A DNA stretch of 64,000 nucleotides from Mesorhizobium sp. M2D.F.Ca.ET.226.01.1.1 (GCF_004022705.2 NZ_RZOY02000002.1:349758-413757), one strand, 5' to 3'; shown: positions 48,264-60,351, numbered from the stretch's first letter. The notes: generated from the sequence alone by a model not told the origin. A program made the numbers and translations.

Positions 48264-49091
48264 TTACGGCTGTGAAGTGATGGCGTCGACGATCTGCGGC
48301 CAGTCGTTGCGGTGCAGTTCGTGACCGCCGCCTTCGATCCGCACCAGCCTTGCGCCCGGAACGGCCTTGGCCAGCGCTTCGCCGTGCTCGATCGGAAAGA
48401 GCGGATCTGTGGCGCCGTGGATGACGAGCAGCGGCGTGCGCAGGTCTCGCACCGTCCGTTGCGGGCCGCCGCCCTTGAGCAGGAAATGGTTGGTCGCGTT
48501 GGCAAGACCGCCGGAGCGGTCGTAATCGTCCTCGATCATCGCACGCGTCCGTTTCTCGTCGAACGGATGCAGCGTGCTGGCGATCGCCCGCGCATCCTTG
48601 ACCATGAAGTCGAGCACCTGCTCCCGGTTCGACCAATCGACGCCGCCGCCCCCTGCCGAATGCTCCCTGTAGGCCTCGGTCATTCCCGGCAGACCGGACG
48701 CGTCGACGCCGAGCGGCGAGCTTGAGATCACGGTGAGCGCGCTGACGCGTTCGGGATATTTCAGCGCCACGTTCTGCGCGATCATGCCGCCCATCGACAT
48801 GCCGGCCACATGCGCCTTGGCGATGCCATGGTCGTCCAGCACGCGCACGGCATCGTCCGCCATGTCCTCGAAGGTGTAGGTCGGCGAACCTGGCGGATAT
48901 TTCGTCGACAGGCCGGTATCGCGGTTGTCATAGCGGATGACGAAGCGGCCGCGCTCGGCGAGCTGCCGGCAGAAGGTTTCGGGCCACCACAGCATCGAAG
49001 CCATGGCGCCCATGATCAGAAGGATCGCCGGATCGGCTCGATCGCCAAACGTCTGCGAGACGATTTCAGGGCGCTGTATCGACATCGTCAT
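48264..49091 (-). CDS. Alpha/beta hydrolase
   Basis: A 275-residue protein. The oxyanion region is LLIMGAMASMLWWP, the nucleophile elbow GMSMGGMIAQ (Ser), the acid loop near HGATDPLFPIEHGEAL and the catalytic His in GGGHELHR. It is an aclacinomycin-methylesterase-like hydrolase of unknown substrate. ATG 49091 follows GGAGGAGTCT. It is divergent from an HxlR regulator with palindromic sites between. Confidence 0.9.
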   Translation of the reverse strand: MTMSIQRPEIVSQTFGDRADPAILLIMGAMASMLWWPETFCRQLAERGRFVIRYDNRDTGLSTKYPPGSPTYTFEDMADDAVRVLDDHGIAKAHVAGMSMGGMIAQNVALKYPERVSALTVISSSPLGVDASGLPGMTEAYREHSAGGGGVDWSNREQVLDFMVKDARAIASTLHPFDEKRTRAMIEDDYDRSGGLANATNHFLLKGGGPQRTVRDLRTPLLVIHGATDPLFPIEHGEALAKAVPGARLVRIEGGGHELHRNDWPQIVDAITSQP

Positions 49092-49108
49092 AGACTCCTC
49101 CAATCCGA

Positions 49109-49161
49109 TTGCATTTTGCAATCAGTTGCACGATAATGAAACCGATATCATAATGCAACTG
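49109..49161. promoter_or_regulatory. Operator-like palindromes between hydrolase and HxlR genes
   Basis: ATTGCATTTTGCAAT (49109-49123) is a perfect palindrome with a 3-base centre. CAGTTGCA (49123-49130) and TGCAACTG (49154-49161) form a second inverted pair. Repeated TTGCA/TGCAA arms in a divergent promoter suggest HxlR binding (inference). Confidence 0.5.
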
Positions 49162-49179
49162 GTTTTTCTGGAGACTGCA

Positions 49180-49698
49180 ATGAGCATCGACCGTCGATCC
49201 GGCTGCCCGATCAATCTGTCGCTGGAGGTTTTCGGCGACCGCTGGAGCCTGATCATCCTGCGCGACATGATCTTTGGCGGAAAACGCCATTTTCGCGAGT
49301 TGCTCAACTCTTCGCTGGAGGGGATCGCCTCTAACATCCTGGCCGACCGCCTGAAGCGGCTGATGGAGCTCGGGCTTCTGACCAAGGCCGACGATCCCAG
49401 CCACAAGCAGAAGGCAATCTACAGCCTGACCGAGATGGCCATCACACTGGTGCCGATCATGGCGCAACTCGGCGCCTGGGGACGCGTCTGGCTGCCGGTT
49501 ACGGAAGAATTGTCGATCCGCGCCGAACTGCTCGAAAAGGGCGGCCCGCCGCTATGGGAGCAGTTCATGGACGAGTTGCGCCACGAGCATCTGGGCCTGC
49601 CATCGAAGACGCCGCCGGACACGCCGACCGTGCGCCAGCAGCTGCGGGCCGCCTACGAGGAAGTGGTCGCGCGAAAGGCTGAGGCGCCGTCAGTTTAA
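49180..49698 (+). CDS. HxlR-family transcriptional regulator
   Basis: A 172-residue protein with a winged helix of HxlR type (GCPINLSLEVFGDRWSLIILRDMIFGGKRHFRELLNSSLEGIASNILADRLKRLMELGLL...YSLTEMAITLVPIMAQLGAWG). The conserved N-terminal Cys in SGCPI may sense electrophiles or redox stress, as in related regulators. ATG 49180 has a GGAG site at good spacing, and ATG 49153 is possible. It is divergent from the hydrolase and overlaps the next gene's end by 9 bases. Confidence 0.9.
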   Translation: MSIDRRSGCPINLSLEVFGDRWSLIILRDMIFGGKRHFRELLNSSLEGIASNILADRLKRLMELGLLTKADDPSHKQKAIYSLTEMAITLVPIMAQLGAWGRVWLPVTEELSIRAELLEKGGPPLWEQFMDELRHEHLGLPSKTPPDTPTVRQQLRAAYEEVVARKAEAPSV

Positions 49699-50091
49699 GT
49701 TGATGTCGCGGCTCGCCGACCGCATCGACACCGAGAAGCCGGCCAGCACGTCGAACAGCGCGATGATCATCAGCGTGAAGAACACCGAATGCGCCGCGCC
49801 CTTGACCAGCAGGAATTCGACCAGGAAGGCGATGAAGACCAGCGTCGACAACAGATGATCCAGGATCGATGCGTTGGTTGTGCGCACCGATTTCGAGATC
49901 TCGATGAACAGGAAGATCAGCCCGATCAGCACCATCAGGTCGCCGAGTGTCATCGAGAAGACGCCGCCCGACATCATGCGGAACGAGAACATCTCGGTCA
50001 TCCAGGGATCGTCGCCACCGCCGAACAATCCGAGCAGGCCGAGATTGTAGAGGACGAAGGGCACGATCAGCAGCGGGATGGCACCGAACAT
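49690..50091 (-). CDS. Four-helix membrane protein, unknown
   Basis: A 133-residue protein with helices at about 2-24, 46-66, 82-100 and 101-120, and a short Gly/Asp loop (FGGGDDPW). A conserved-looking patch is EISKSVRTTNASILDHLLSTLVFIAFLVEFLLV. I do not recognise a named family, though it looks like conserved rhizobial membrane proteins. It overlaps the HxlR gene end on the opposite strand. Confidence 0.7.
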   Translation of the reverse strand: MFGAIPLLIVPFVLYNLGLLGLFGGGDDPWMTEMFSFRMMSGGVFSMTLGDLMVLIGLIFLFIEISKSVRTTNASILDHLLSTLVFIAFLVEFLLVKGAAHSVFFTLMIIALFDVLAGFSVSMRSASRDINLN

Positions 50092-50266
50092 CTGGGCGAC
50101 TCCAATGGGGCACCCCCTTTTGTAAAATCCGCCGCAAGCGCGCCGTCAAGGTTTTTCGCTGGCGGCTGCAAACACGCTGTAAGACCTAATGAAATAACGA
50201 TGTCAGCCGATTGCGCCGCCATCGGCAGCGCGAGCGATCAATTCCGAACGCCGCTGGCGCCTAAAC

Positions 50267-50293
50267 AAAAGACCGGCCAGAGGCCGGTCTTTT
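50267..50293 (-). terminator. rpmF terminator
   Basis: AAAAGACCGGCC / GGCCGGTCTTTT with a 3-base loop. It is symmetric, so it can act in both directions. It lies 27 bases after the rpmF stop. Confidence 0.88.
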
Positions 50294-50319
50294 GAACGTC
50301 ATGAACCCGTAAAAGCTTC

Positions 50320-50502
50320 TCAGCTTTCCTTCGGCTCCAGAACCTGGCGGCCGCGATACATGCCGGTCTTCAGGTCGATGTGATGCGGACGGCGCATTTC
50401 GCCGGAATTCTTGTCCTCGACATAGGTCGGGGCCTTGAGGGCGTCGGCCGAGCGGCGCATGCCGCGCTTCGACGGAGAGGTTTTTCTTTTTGGAACGGCC
50501 AT
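50320..50502 (-). CDS. rpmF: 50S ribosomal protein L32
   Basis: A 60-residue protein: [60 protein letters not shown]. This is the standard L32 sequence, here without the zinc-ligand Cys found in some L32 proteins (the C-minus type). It is a component of the large ribosomal subunit. It ends before a strong symmetric terminator. mtgA lies upstream on the same strand. Confidence 0.96.
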   Translation of the reverse strand: MAVPKRKTSPSKRGMRRSADALKAPTYVEDKNSGEMRRPHHIDLKTGMYRGRQVLEPKES

Positions 50503-50656
50503 GGATATGCTCCACTAGATGGTCAAAATGCCCCGGCAACCCTCGCGAAAGGGCCGCATCGAGGCCATAATCTGAGAAAGTCGGGTGCCTATACACGCCT
50601 TGCGCCGTTTTGGCCAGCGTCGCCCACGAATTTTTTTGAGCCGGCGCCGCTTTGTC

Positions 50657-51364
50657 CTAATCGAGGCAGCCGACATACGCGCCCGACCTGCTTGCACGGC
50701 GTTCGATCAAGCTCGCAAGACGCCTCAGTCCCGGCCCCGGCTTGGCCGGATTGCGCGCGATCGGATTGGGCAAGGAAACGGCAAGCAGCGCCGCCTGCCG
50801 GCGCGACAATTGCTTGGCAGAGACGCCGAAATGGTGCTGGGCGGCGGCCTCGATGCCGTAAATCCCCGGCCCCCATTCGGCGATGTTGAGATAGATCTCC
50901 ATGATCCGGCGCTTCGACATCACCGCGTCGAAATAGACGGCCAAGGGCAGCTCCACCACTTTGCGCACGCTGCCCAGCGGCCGTGACCACAGGAAAAGGT
51001 TCTTCACCGTCTGCATGGTGATGGTGGAGGCGCCGCGCGTCGCCTCGCCGGCCAGCGCGTCGTCGACCACGCCGCGCAATTCGCCGAGATCGACGCCGCG
51101 GTGGAAGCAGAACTGTCCGTCCTCGGACATGATCACCGAATGCGCCAGCACCGGGGCTACGTCGTCGATCGACACCCAGCGCCGGTCATAGCCGGAGAAG
51201 GTCACGAGGTCCTTCAGCATCAGGGTCGAGATCGGATGCACGAAGGACGGCAGATAAAGGAAGGTGAGCACGACCGGGATAGCTGCCAGCACCAGCGCCA
51301 CGACCAGGCAGCGCCGGGCGATGCGCTGCATACCGGCGCGGTTCAGGCGCCGACGTCGCGCCAT
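50657..51364 (-). CDS. mtgA: Monofunctional peptidoglycan transglycosylase MtgA
   Basis: A 235-residue GT51 glycosyltransferase. One N-terminal membrane anchor ([20 protein letters not shown]) is followed by the catalytic motif [18 protein letters not shown] (Glu81 in EDGQF), [17 protein letters not shown] and [20 protein letters not shown]. It polymerises lipid II into glycan strands. ATG 51364 has a GAAGGG site. Longer in-frame starts run into the divergent synthase gene. Confidence 0.95.
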   Translation of the reverse strand: MARRRRLNRAGMQRIARRCLVVALVLAAIPVVLTFLYLPSFVHPISTLMLKDLVTFSGYDRRWVSIDDVAPVLAHSVIMSEDGQFCFHRGVDLGELRGVVDDALAGEATRGASTITMQTVKNLFLWSRPLGSVRKVVELPLAVYFDAVMSKRRIMEIYLNIAEWGPGIYGIEAAAQHHFGVSAKQLSRRQAALLAVSLPNPIARNPAKPGPGLRRLASLIERRASRSGAYVGCLD

Positions 51365-51491
51365 GTCCAGCCCTTCGCTTTCATATTCGACGATCGGTTC
51401 CGTCAAGCCGTCCCACCCGTGCCTCGCCCTCTCCGGCATAAAGGCGCGCGCCTGCTTGCGCAATGTCTGAGTGTCGGCTACCGGTCCGGCC

Positions 51492-52409
51492 ATGAGCAAA
51501 GACGACCAGATCGCCTTCGAATCCGCGCTTTTCCTGCGCGCGGCCGCCGTCGAGGCCGAGCTGCGGCGCATCCTCGACGCGCGCCCGCTTTCGGGCGAGA
51601 TCGCGCGGCCCGAACGCCTGATGGCGGCCATGCGCCATGGCGTGCTCAATGGCGGCAAGCGGCTGCGCCCTTTTCTGGTCATGGAAAGTGCGGCGCTGTT
51701 TTCGGCCGACAATGACGCCGCGCTGCGCGTCGCCGCGGCGCTGGAATGTGTGCATTGCTATTCGCTGATCCATGACGACCTGCCGGCGATGGACGACGAC
51801 GATCTGCGTCGCGGCCAGCCGACCGTGCACAAGGCCTTCGACGAAGCCACCGGCATCCTCGCCGGCGACGCGCTGCTGACTTTGGCCTTCGACATCATCG
51901 CCGACGAGGCGACCGCGCTGTCGGCGGAACGCCGGGCAGCACTTGTTCTCGCACTCGCTCGCGCGGCCGGCGCCGGCGGCATGGTCGGCGGCCAGATGCT
52001 CGATCTCGACGCCGAGCGCAAACGGCCGGACGAGGCGGGCATCATCACCTTGCAGGCGATGAAGACCGGCGCGCTGATCCGCTTCGCCTGCGAGGCCGGC
52101 GCGATCGTTGCCGGCGCGCCGCCCGCAGATCGCGAGCGGCTGGCCGAGTTCGGCTCGGCGATCGGCCTCGCCTTCCAGCTCGCCGACGACCTGCTCGACC
52201 TGACGGCGGACGCCAAGCAGATGGGCAAGGCAACGAACAAGGACGCCGCCGCCGGCAAAGCGACGCTTGCCGCGCTGCACGGACCCGACTGGGCGCGCGG
52301 CCAGTTGCACGGCCTGATCGACCAGGCGCATGCGCTGCTCGAGCCTTATGGAGAGCAGGCGGAGTTGCTCAAGGAAGCCGCGACTTTCGTGGCGACGCGC
52401 AACAGCTGA
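51492..52409 (+). CDS. ispA: Polyprenyl diphosphate synthase (farnesyl/geranylgeranyl type)
   Basis: A 305-residue isoprenoid synthase. The first Asp-rich motif is [14 protein letters not shown], the second DDLLD, and [10 protein letters not shown] lies near the start. The insertion of two residues in the first motif (DDxxxxD) is the bacterial FPP synthase type, so ispA is the best name, with GGPP synthase as an alternative. It condenses IPP with allylic diphosphates for carriers and hopanoids. It is divergent from mtgA. ispG, of the same pathway, lies at 59 kb. Confidence 0.88.
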   Translation: MSKDDQIAFESALFLRAAAVEAELRRILDARPLSGEIARPERLMAAMRHGVLNGGKRLRPFLVMESAALFSADNDAALRVAAALECVHCYSLIHDDLPAMDDDDLRRGQPTVHKAFDEATGILAGDALLTLAFDIIADEATALSAERRAALVLALARAAGAGGMVGGQMLDLDAERKRPDEAGIITLQAMKTGALIRFACEAGAIVAGAPPADRERLAEFGSAIGLAFQLADDLLDLTADAKQMGKATNKDAAAGKATLAALHGPDWARGQLHGLIDQAHALLEPYGEQAELLKEAATFVATRNS

Positions 52410-52440
52410 AGACGTGGGTATTAGCCGAGCCGAACCGGTT

Positions 52441-53334
52441 TCACAGTTTTGCCTTGGCGAAAATGCGCGACGCCCATTCCAGGAACACACGCAGCCGCGG
52501 CGCGAGCTGACGGTTCTGCGGATAGAGCGCCGAGAGCGGCGTCGGCGTCGGTGGAAAATCCCCCAGAACCTCGACCAGCGTCCCGTCCGTGAGGTCCTTT
52601 TCCAGCCGGTAGCGTGGCGCTTGCAGAAGCCCGAAACCGAGGCGCGCCAGCGCGACGGCGGTGTCGGAATTATTCACCCGCACCCGGCCGGGCAACGTGA
52701 TCTGACGCACCGTTGAGCCGTTCGTGAACTCCAGCGGCAGGACCTCGCCCGTGCGCGAGGAGACGAACCCGACGGCCTGATGGCCGTCCAGCGCTTCCGG
52801 TGAGGCCGGCATCCCATGCCGCTTCAGATAGCTCGGGCTGGCGCAGGTGATTTCGCCGATCATCGCCAGGCGTCGCATGATCATGCCGCTGTCCTGCGGC
52901 TCGCCGGCGCGGATCACGCAATCGACGCCTTCGCGCACCAGGTCGACCAGCCGATCGCCCTGGCCGATATGCAGATCGATCTCGGGATAGCGTTCGAGGA
53001 AGGCGGGTAGTTCCGGCAAAAGGAACCGCTGCGTGAGCAGCGGATGCGCATCGATGCGCAACAAGCCGCGGGGTTCGGCGCGGCGGAACCCGGCCTCGGC
53101 ATCCTCCACCTCGCCGAGGATGAAAAGGCAGCGCTCGTAGTAGGCCTGCCCGTCGAGCGTCGTGGCGACATGGCGGGTCGTCCGGTCCAGCAGACGCGTG
53201 CCCAGATGATCCTCCAGCTGCTGGATCGCCTCCGTCGCGGTCGAGCGCGGCAGGCCGAGATCGGCTGCAGCCGCGGTGAAATTGCGCCGCTCCACCACGC
53301 GAACGAACAGCCGCATCCTGTCGAGTCGATCCAT
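52441..53334 (-). CDS. LysR-family transcriptional regulator
   Basis: A 297-residue protein. A LysR helix-turn-helix at about 1-60 (MRLFVRVVERRNFTAAAADLGLPRSTATEAIQQLEDHLGTRLLDRTTR) is followed by a substrate-binding domain. It is divergent from two SDR genes and a tautomerase gene, which it probably controls. ATG 53334 is used because MDRLDRM is the usual family start. An upstream ATG at 53370 adds 12 unrelated residues. Confidence 0.9.
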   Translation of the reverse strand: MDRLDRMRLFVRVVERRNFTAAAADLGLPRSTATEAIQQLEDHLGTRLLDRTTRHVATTLDGQAYYERCLFILGEVEDAEAGFRRAEPRGLLRIDAHPLLTQRFLLPELPAFLERYPEIDLHIGQGDRLVDLVREGVDCVIRAGEPQDSGMIMRRLAMIGEITCASPSYLKRHGMPASPEALDGHQAVGFVSSRTGEVLPLEFTNGSTVRQITLPGRVRVNNSDTAVALARLGFGLLQAPRYRLEKDLTDGTLVEVLGDFPPTPTPLSALYPQNRQLAPRLRVFLEWASRIFAKAKL

Positions 53335-53358
53335 GTTGGATTGTTCGCCGCAGCCGAA

Positions 53359-53378
53359 TACTTCTGTCAATAGAAGAC
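53359..53378. promoter_or_regulatory. Candidate LysR box
   Basis: TACTTCT-N6-AGAAGAC: inverted CTTCT (53361-53365) / AGAAG (53372-53376) within a T-N11-A frame, in the divergent promoter between the LysR regulator gene and the first SDR. Confidence 0.5.
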
Positions 53379-53438
53379 TGATTATCCGGAAAGCGCCGCG
53401 ATCTATATCCGCTTCACAACAATGAACGGAGATCGATC

Positions 53439-54173
53439 ATGCAAAAGACAAGAACGGCGATTGTGACCGGCGCGTCCAGAGGCATCGGCGCGGCGATAGC
53501 CGAACGGCTCGCCCAGGACGGCATCGCCGTCATCGTCAACTATGCGCGTGGCAAGGACGCCGCCGACGAAGTCGTATCAGTCATCGAAGCCGCCGGCGGA
53601 AAGGCGCTCGCGGTGCAGGCCGACATCGGCGAACCGGGCGGCATGGCCGCTTTGTTCGATGCGGCCGAAAAGGTTTTCGGTGGGATCGACATTCTCGTCA
53701 ATAACGCCGCCATGATGAAGCTGTCGCCGATCGCGGGAGTCGATGACGCCGAGTTCGAGCGCCAGCTTGCCGTCAATCTCGGCGGCCCGTTCCGCGGCAT
53801 GCGCGAAGCTGCGAGCCGTCTGAACGATGGCGGCCGGATCATCAACTTTTCTTCAAGTGTCGTGGGCTTTTACCAGCCGACTTATGGCGTCTATGCCGCA
53901 ACCAAGGCCGGCGTCGAAGCGATGACGCACATCCTGGCCAAGGAACTCGGCTCGCGCCGCATCACCGTCAACGCCGTCGCACCCGGCCCGGTCGACACCG
54001 AACTCTTCACCGAGGGCAAGAGCGCCGCGCAGATCGAAGCGATCACCAAGCTCATTCCGCTCGGCCGCCTTGGCCAGCCCGACGATATCGCCGGGCTCGT
54101 CGCCTTCCTAGCTGGTCCGGACAGCCACTGGGTCAACGGTCAGACCATCCGCGCCAATGGCGGTACTATCTGA
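53439..54173 (+). CDS. Short-chain dehydrogenase/reductase (FabG-like)
   Basis: A 244-residue classical SDR: cofactor motif TGASRGIG (residues 10-17), NNAA, catalytic Ser in NFSSS, YAATK (YxxxK) and the family tail PDDIAGLVAFLAGPDSHWVNGQTIRANGG. It is an NAD(P)-dependent ketoreductase or alcohol dehydrogenase of unknown substrate. ATG 53439 follows GGAG. It is the first gene of the three-gene set opposite LysR. Confidence 0.92.
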   Translation: MQKTRTAIVTGASRGIGAAIAERLAQDGIAVIVNYARGKDAADEVVSVIEAAGGKALAVQADIGEPGGMAALFDAAEKVFGGIDILVNNAAMMKLSPIAGVDDAEFERQLAVNLGGPFRGMREAASRLNDGGRIINFSSSVVGFYQPTYGVYAATKAGVEAMTHILAKELGSRRITVNAVAPGPVDTELFTEGKSAAQIEAITKLIPLGRLGQPDDIAGLVAFLAGPDSHWVNGQTIRANGGTI

Positions 54174-54184
54174 GGGAGGCGGTC

Positions 54185-55078
54185 ATGCAGCGGACAATTC
54201 TCATCACCGGCGCGTCGAGCGGCTTCGGCGCAATGACCGCGAAGGCGCTCGCCAGGGCCGGTCACCGGGTCTATGCCTCGATGCGCGATCCGCAAGCGCG
54301 CGGAGGCGCCGCGACCGCCGAAATCGAAAGGCTGGCGCGCGAGGAGAAGCTGGCGCTCGGCGCCATTGCACTCGACGTGCTGTCCGAACCGTCGATCGAG
54401 GCGGCGGTCAAAACCATCCTCGCCGAAGCCGGCCGGATCGACGTCGTCATCCACAATGCCGGCCACATGGTCTTCGGACCGGCCGAAGCCTTCACGCCGG
54501 AGCAATTGGCTGCGCTCTACGACGTCAATGTGCTGGGCACCCAGCGCGTTAACCGTGCGGTGCTTCCGCATATGCGCTCGCTCGGCCGCGCACTGATGAT
54601 ATGGGTCGGATCGAGCAGCACGCGCGGCGGCACGCCGCCTTTTCTCGCGCCATATTTCGCCGCCAAGGCGGGCATGGACGCGCTGGCGCAGAGCTATGCG
54701 CTGGAGATTTCCCGTTTCGGCATCGAGACGAGCATCGTGGTGCCTGGCGCCTTCACCAAGGGCACGGAGCATTTCGCCCATTCCGGCAAGCCCGCCGACA
54801 CCCCGCGCGCCGCCGCTTATTGGTCAGGCCCTTACGCCGGCGTGGACGACCAAGCACTCAAGGGCCTTGCCGGCCTGGAGCCCGCCGACGCCGACCCCTC
54901 AAAGGTCGCGCAGGCCATCGTCGATCTGGTGGCGATGCCGCATGGCCGCCGGCCGTTCCGCGTCCATATCGACCCGTCCGACGACGGCGCGGCCATCGTC
55001 AACGGCGTTGCCGACCGCGTGCGGGCGCAGCTCCTTGAGCGCATCGGCCTTGCCGACCTCCTTCATCCAAAGCCCTGA
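54185..55078 (+). CDS. Short-chain dehydrogenase/reductase, extended
   Basis: A 297-residue SDR: TGASSGFG, HNAGHMVFGPAEAFTPEQ, catalytic Ser in GSSS and YFAAKAG (YxxxK). A C-terminal extension (about 225-297) follows the usual fold. It is 11 bases downstream of the first SDR with a GGGAGG site, clearly one operon. Substrate unknown. Confidence 0.9.
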   Translation: MQRTILITGASSGFGAMTAKALARAGHRVYASMRDPQARGGAATAEIERLAREEKLALGAIALDVLSEPSIEAAVKTILAEAGRIDVVIHNAGHMVFGPAEAFTPEQLAALYDVNVLGTQRVNRAVLPHMRSLGRALMIWVGSSSTRGGTPPFLAPYFAAKAGMDALAQSYALEISRFGIETSIVVPGAFTKGTEHFAHSGKPADTPRAAAYWSGPYAGVDDQALKGLAGLEPADADPSKVAQAIVDLVAMPHGRRPFRVHIDPSDDGAAIVNGVADRVRAQLLERIGLADLLHPKP

Positions 55079-55103
55079 AACCCAACCTGAAAGGAACCTG
55101 GAA

Positions 55104-55316
55104 ATGCCCTTTGCCAACTTCAAGATGCCCGAAGCCGCTCTCACGAAGGCGCAGAAAGAGGACCTGGTCCACAAGACCACGCAGATGTTCGTCGACTATT
55201 TCGGCGAAGGTGTGCGTCCCACCACGATGGTGCTGATCGAGGAGGTTCCCGATGGGGGCTATGGCCGCGCCGACGAGGTCTTCGTCATTCCTGACGCCTA
55301 CCGGGCCAAGGAATAG
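55104..55316 (+). CDS. 4-oxalocrotonate tautomerase-like protein
   Basis: A 70-residue protein. After Met removal Pro is the N-terminal residue (MPFANFKMPEAALTKAQKEDLVHKTTQMFVDYFGEGVRPTTMVLIEEV), as required for the catalytic base of the tautomerase superfamily. The usual third-position Arg pair is not obvious. It may isomerise a product of the two SDRs. ATG 55104 has an AAAGGAAC site. It is the last gene of the LysR-linked set. Confidence 0.85.
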   Translation: MPFANFKMPEAALTKAQKEDLVHKTTQMFVDYFGEGVRPTTMVLIEEVPDGGYGRADEVFVIPDAYRAKE

Positions 55317-55466
55317 GATCTGAACCCGAGCAAAGCGGGCCGCTTGCAGAGCGGCCCGCCCGCCTCGATCCGTCAGCGCAGGGGGATCTCGCCCTCCAAC
55401 GAAATCTTAATGTAAATCAAGCGTAATCTCGGCCATTAAAATTGTGCGTATGTGTTGGGGTTGCGC

Positions 55467-57809
<2,343 letters not shown>

Positions 57810-57870
57810 GCGGTTTGCCGAACGAGGGCAGCTCTCGATAAAGATCAACTGCCGGGTTCCCGCCTCTGGC

Positions 57871-58025
57871 CTGCCGGCCATCTCCCCCGCAAGGGGGGAG
57901 ATTGGCAGTTTCGGCGCCTCGCTCAGTCCTGCAACGGTGGCGATTGGCGAAGGCCGGTGCGACATCTGATCTCCCCCCTTGCGGGGGAGATGTCCGGGAG
58001 GACAGAGGGGGTGCTGTCCCGCCGA
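57871..58025. repeat. Inverted-repeat element between convergent genes
   Basis: CTCCCCCGCAAGGGGGGAG at the left and CTCCCCCCTTGCGGGGGAG at the right are inverted versions of the same hairpin flanking about 70 bases, with GGCCATCTCCCC and GGGGAGATGTCC at the ends. It is typical of rhizobial intergenic repeats. No genes are in it. Confidence 0.65.
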
Positions 58026-58049
58026 CGTTTCTCACTTTCCGGCCTGCTG

Positions 58050-58910
58050 CTACCGGTTGCGCATCACCACGCAGGCGCCGCCGACGCTTTGCAGCTTGTC
58101 GCAGATGCCGTTGGCCTCGCCGCGCGAGTCGGCGCCGATCCTGACCGCATAGATGCCGCGCCGGCCGATCGGCGTGCGCACCCGGCTCACCACCGGATCA
58201 TGGCTGGCGAGCAGCGCCGGGAACCGACTCTTGACCCTCAGCCATTGGCCGATCGCCGCCGAGCGGCGGAAATTGCCCGCCACCTGCACGCCCCACGGTT
58301 TGACGTTGATCGAAGCCATGGCGACGGTTTGCGACATGATCACCGGCAGCCTGCGGCAGGCGACCGCGAAGCTCATCTTCGGATCGAGCGGCTGGACGGT
58401 GCCGGCATAAGATTTGTCCGAGAACTTGTCGACGGGTTCGCCCATGATGTCGAAGACATAGCTTTCCGTCTCCATCGGCAGGAAGCCGCCGGAATCCAGC
58501 CAGCGCGACACCCGGTTTTCCCCGGCATTGTAGGCGGCAGCCGCGAGGCCGAGATTGCCGTAGCCAGCCTTCATCTCGGCAAGGTACTTCGCCGAGGCGG
58601 GAAGCGCCTGCTCGATGTCGAAGGAATTGGCCAGGCCGCGCATCTTGGCGGTGCCGGGCATGAATTGGGCGATGCCTTCGGCACCGACCGGGCTCACCGC
58701 GTTCGGATCGAAGCGGCTTTCCTTCCAGATCAGCCTGGCGAAGAAATCCTTGGGCAGGCCATTCTGCTGGGCCTGGGCTTCGATCAGATCGCAGACACGG
58801 TTGATCAACCGTTTGGCAGCCGATTTCGACTGCGGCGGGTCGGCGGACGCGCCTGCCACCCAACTGAAGCTGCAAAGCAAGGCCAGGGCCACCGCGAGGA
58901 AACGGTGCAT
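58050..58910 (-). CDS. Lytic murein transglycosylase with SLT and SPOR-like domains
   Basis: A 286-residue protein with a signal peptide (MHRFLAVALALLCSFSWVAGASA). The SLT/GEWL domain holds the catalytic Glu in IWKESRFDPNAVSPVGAEGIAQFMPGTAKM and the NAGENRVSRWL segment. The C-terminal about 80 residues (KPWGVQVAGNFRRSAAIGQWLRVKSRFPALL...YAVRIGADSRGEANGICDKLQSVGGACVVMR) fit a SPOR peptidoglycan-binding domain. It cleaves glycan strands, possibly at the septum. Its start is 5 bases after the ispG stop, so the two are co-transcribed. Confidence 0.88.
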   Translation of the reverse strand: MHRFLAVALALLCSFSWVAGASADPPQSKSAAKRLINRVCDLIEAQAQQNGLPKDFFARLIWKESRFDPNAVSPVGAEGIAQFMPGTAKMRGLANSFDIEQALPASAKYLAEMKAGYGNLGLAAAAYNAGENRVSRWLDSGGFLPMETESYVFDIMGEPVDKFSDKSYAGTVQPLDPKMSFAVACRRLPVIMSQTVAMASINVKPWGVQVAGNFRRSAAIGQWLRVKSRFPALLASHDPVVSRVRTPIGRRGIYAVRIGADSRGEANGICDKLQSVGGACVVMRNR

Positions 58911-58914
58911 CGGC

Positions 58915-60180
58915 CTACTCGGCCGCGGCTTTGTCGTGTCCGTAGCGCTGCTCGATATAGTCGCCGACCATCTTCTCGAAATCCTGCGCGATCGAGGGAC
59001 CGCGCAAAGTCGCCGCCTTCTTGCCGTCGATGAAGACGGGCGCCGTCGGCGTCTCGCCGGTGCCGGGCAGCGAGATGCCGATGTCGGCATGCTTCGATTC
59101 GCCGGGCCCGTTGACGATGCAGCCCATCACCGCGACCTTGAGGTTCTCGACGCCGGGATATTTCTCGCGCCATACAGGCATGTTCTTGCGGATATCGGCC
59201 TGGATGCTCTGAGCGAGCTCCTGGAACACGGTGGATGTCGTGCGGCCGCAGCCCGGGCAGGCCGCGACGATCGGCACGAACTGCCGGAAGCCCATGGTTT
59301 GCAGCAGCTCCTGCGACACCTGCACCTCGCGCGTGCGGTCGCCGTTCGGCTCCGGCGTCAGCGAGATACGGATCGTGTCGCCGATGCCCTGCTGCAGCAG
59401 GATACCCATCGCGGCGGAGGAGGCGACGATGCCCTTGGTGCCCATGCCGGCTTCGGTGAGGCCGAGATGCAGCGCGTGGTCGGAGCGTGTGGCAAGCTCG
59501 GTATAGACGGCAATCAGGTCCTGCACACCGCTGACCTTGGCCGACAGGATGATCTTGTCGCGGCCAAGTCCGATCTCCTCGGCCATCTCGGCCGACAAGA
59601 TAGCCGACTGCACGATCGCCTCGCGCGTGACTTCCTGTGCGGTGAGCGGCGAGCCCTGGGCCTGGTTCTGGTCCATCAGCCGGGTCAACAGCTCCTGGTC
59701 GAGCGAGCCCCAGTTGACGCCGATGCGCACCGGTTTGTCGTGCTTGATCGCCATTTCGACGATCGCCGCGAACTGGCGGTCCTTCTTGTCCTTGAAGCCG
59801 ACATTGCCGGGATTGATGCGGTATTTCGCCAGCGCCTCGGCGCAGGCCGGATGATCCGCCAACAGTTTGTGGCCGATATAGTGGAAGTCGCCGACCAGTG
59901 GCACGTCGATGCCGAGCCGCGACAGCCGCTCATGGATGCGCGGAACCGCCGCGGCGCTCTCGTCGCGGTCAACAGTGATGCGCACGATTTCCGAGCCGGC
60001 GCGATGCAACGCCGCGACCTGGGCGACGGTCTGGTCGATATCGGCGGTGTCGGTATTGGTCATCGACTGTACGACCACCGGCGCGCCGCGGCCGACCATC
60101 ACGCCGCCGACCGACACGCCGACCGACGTGCGCCGCGGGAAGGGAGAGGAAAAATATCCGGTCATGCCGGCCGCCTTCAT
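58915..60180 (-). CDS. ispG: 4-hydroxy-3-methylbut-2-enyl-diphosphate synthase IspG
   Basis: A 421-residue iron-sulfur enzyme of the MEP pathway. [34 protein letters not shown] and [11 protein letters not shown] lie in the N-terminal barrel, and the 4Fe-4S Cys ligands are in CPGCGRTT and GCIVNGPGE. It converts MEcPP to HMBPP. The length fits alphaproteobacterial IspG. The lytic transglycosylase gene follows directly. Confidence 0.96.
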   Translation of the reverse strand: MKAAGMTGYFSSPFPRRTSVGVSVGGVMVGRGAPVVVQSMTNTDTADIDQTVAQVAALHRAGSEIVRITVDRDESAAAVPRIHERLSRLGIDVPLVGDFHYIGHKLLADHPACAEALAKYRINPGNVGFKDKKDRQFAAIVEMAIKHDKPVRIGVNWGSLDQELLTRLMDQNQAQGSPLTAQEVTREAIVQSAILSAEMAEEIGLGRDKIILSAKVSGVQDLIAVYTELATRSDHALHLGLTEAGMGTKGIVASSAAMGILLQQGIGDTIRISLTPEPNGDRTREVQVSQELLQTMGFRQFVPIVAACPGCGRTTSTVFQELAQSIQADIRKNMPVWREKYPGVENLKVAVMGCIVNGPGESKHADIGISLPGTGETPTAPVFIDGKKAATLRGPSIAQDFEKMVGDYIEQRYGHDKAAAE

Positions 60181-60351
60181 CTGGGGGTTCCGGGCATGAG
60201 GTGGCGGAGCAAAGATGGCTTGTCAATGGCAAGCGGCAGGCAAGGCCTGCAAATCGATCACCCGCGATCAGCGGCCGCAGGGCTCATGCAAAAGCCTTGG
60301 GCCGCAAGATCTACGCAAAAACGGTCAGATGATTCGGTTAAAGACAACGGG

